This document shows positions 5,856 through 6,804 of a DNA stretch of 6,804 nt, piece after piece. Positions within the stretch are counted from its first letter, which is position 1. Every line of letters starts with the position of its first letter. Location of the stretch: contig RZYK01000108.1 in NCBI GenBank assembly GCA_009930355.1, positions 1 to 6,804 of the forward strand. Direction: 5' to 3'. The notes under the pieces were generated by a model. That model was not told the DNA's origin and ran no database searches. It worked only from the letters and a program-made list of their open reading frames with translations. Position numbers and translations under genes: made by a program. This DNA comes from Campylobacterota bacterium (GTDB lineage Bacteria > Campylobacterota > Campylobacteria > Campylobacterales > Sulfurospirillaceae).

Positions 5856-6804
5856 AAGCCATTGGTCTGTAAAAAAGTGCTAATAAGAGCAGAACAACCA
5901 TGCCCACAACCATCCAACGAAGCATGTCAGAGAGATTACCACTTTGCATTTTACGACTCTTTTCACCCGTCTTATAAATCGTTCTAGCAATCGTATCTAC
6001 GGTAAAATCAACTACTTTCATATCAACTTTTTGCCATAAAAATTGCGACAAAATTGTAAAAGGTCGCATAATATAAAGCTCATACAATTTTGGAATGTAG
6101 TATTGGTTGCTTAAAAGTTTATACAACAATCCTTCTTCCCACGTTTTTGAAAATCCACCACGCTGATACTTATAAATAGCAAAGGCTATACCTCCAACTG
6201 CAATACAAAGCGTTGCTGCAATTAAAAGTACTTCTATACTATGAGCCATATGAATCTCATAGCGTGCTAAAATACGTGTCGTAAAGCCTTCAAATTGATG
6301 TTCAAACCATCCAACAACTATGGCTAAAAGTCCTAAAGGAAGCAATGCATAAATCACAAAAGGTTGCGCTTCATGTGGATGTAAACCATATTTAATATAC
6401 TCTTTCTCACCAAAGAAAACGAGCATTACCAAACGAAAACTGTAAAATGCAGTCAAACCTGCTCCTATAAAAAGGGCGAACCATAAAAAGTAAGCCCCCT
6501 CATTAAATGCCACTTCTAAAATTTTATCTTTTGAGAAGAATCCAGCAAAAGGATAAATTCCAGCTAAAGCAACCGAAGCGACACTCATTAAAATGGCTGT
6601 AGCTTTCATAGAACCATACAATCCACCCATTTTTTTAATATTCAACTCATCGTGCATCGCATGCATCACATTTCCCGCACCTAAAAAGAGTAAGGACTTA
6701 AAAAACGCATGGGTCATTAAGTGAAACAGAGCAATCCAATAAGCACCCAAACCAGCAGCAACAAACATATACCCTAATTGCGAAAGGGTTGAATAGGCAA
6801 TAAT
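5854..6804 (-). CDS. nuoL: NADH-quinone oxidoreductase (complex I) subunit L, C-terminal half (5' end outside window)
   Basis: NuoL is the most distal antiporter-like proton-pumping subunit of complex I and carries a long lateral helix that runs along NuoM and NuoN. The frame is open to the right window edge and gives 316 residues ending at TAG (5856-5854); an ATG at 6768 is internal, since the conserved IIAYSTLSQLGYM reads through it. Fragment residues 28-36 (HLMTHAFFK) hold two histidines and Lys36, matching E. coli His334, His338 and Lys342. Lys92-Asp93 in AGFFSKDKIL match E. coli Lys399-Asp400. Residues about 190-211 form the penultimate membrane helix, about 215-292 the amphipathic lateral-helix region, and 295-312 (starting LRWMVVGMVV) the final anchoring helix. 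By comparison with E. coli, roughly 300 N-terminal residues lie outside. nuoM starts 10 bases downstream of its stop. Confidence 0.96.
   Translation of the reverse strand: MIAYSTLSQLGYMFVAAGLGAYWIALFHLMTHAFFKSLLFLGAGNVMHAMHDELNIKKMGGLYGSMKATAILMSVASVALAGIYPFAGFFSKDKILEVAFNEGAYFLWFALFIGAGLTAFYSFRLVMLVFFGEKEYIKYGLHPHEAQPFVIYALLPLGLLAIVVGWFEHQFEGFTTRILARYEIHMAHSIEVLLIAATLCIAVGGIAFAIYKYQRGGFSKTWEEGLLYKLLSNQYYIPKLYELYIMRPFTILSQFLWQKVDMKVVDFTVDTIARTIYKTGEKSRKMQSGNLSDMLRWMVVGMVVLLLLALFYRPMA

Noticed and set aside
1..6804. A new defence, mobile or otherwise undescribed system.
   Set aside because: Every long frame is accounted for by tRNA modification, complex I or a flagellar scaffold gene; I found no transposase, integrase, repeat array, tRNA or block of clearly different composition.

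Overview
The window is a compact, AT-rich stretch of a Campylobacterota (Epsilonproteobacteria) chromosome. Two things point there. The proteins read as epsilonproteobacterial, and the order nuoL-nuoM-nuoN followed by the flagellar gene pflA matches what is known from Campylobacter jejuni (nuo operon, then Cj1565c). A free-living relative such as Sulfurospirillum is my best guess at genus level, but that is inference.

Layout from left to right: (1) The 3' end of miaA (tRNA dimethylallyltransferase) runs rightward and is cut by the left window edge. (2) It converges on pflA with only 15 bases between the stop codons, and a 14-bp perfect inverted repeat lies across the junction. (3) pflA runs leftward and encodes a secreted, TPR-rich flagellar motor scaffold protein. 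(4) A 40-base gap between pflA and nuoN holds a GC-stem hairpin with a short T-rich tail, then an extended -10 element, so pflA probably has its own promoter directly behind a terminator of the nuo operon. (5) nuoN, nuoM and the C-terminal half of nuoL, all leftward, form the distal end of the complex I operon. nuoL is cut by the right window edge. There is no gene-free stretch longer than about 40 bases.

How the genes fit together: NuoL, NuoM and NuoN are the three antiporter-like, proton-pumping membrane subunits of NADH:quinone oxidoreductase-type complex I. All the key charged residues I could check are present, so the pump looks functional. PflA belongs to the periplasmic scaffold that holds stator units in a wide ring around the polar flagellar motor, which consumes the proton motive force. 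Respiratory pump genes and a motor scaffold gene are therefore neighbours, although the hairpin and promoter suggest they need not be co-transcribed. miaA is unrelated housekeeping tRNA modification.

I see no mobile element, CRISPR array, RNA gene or unknown multi-gene system. The interesting points are fine-scale: the terminator/promoter junction with a possibly leaderless pflA, the nested palindromes at the miaA/pflA junction, and the three closely spaced cysteine pairs in PflA.
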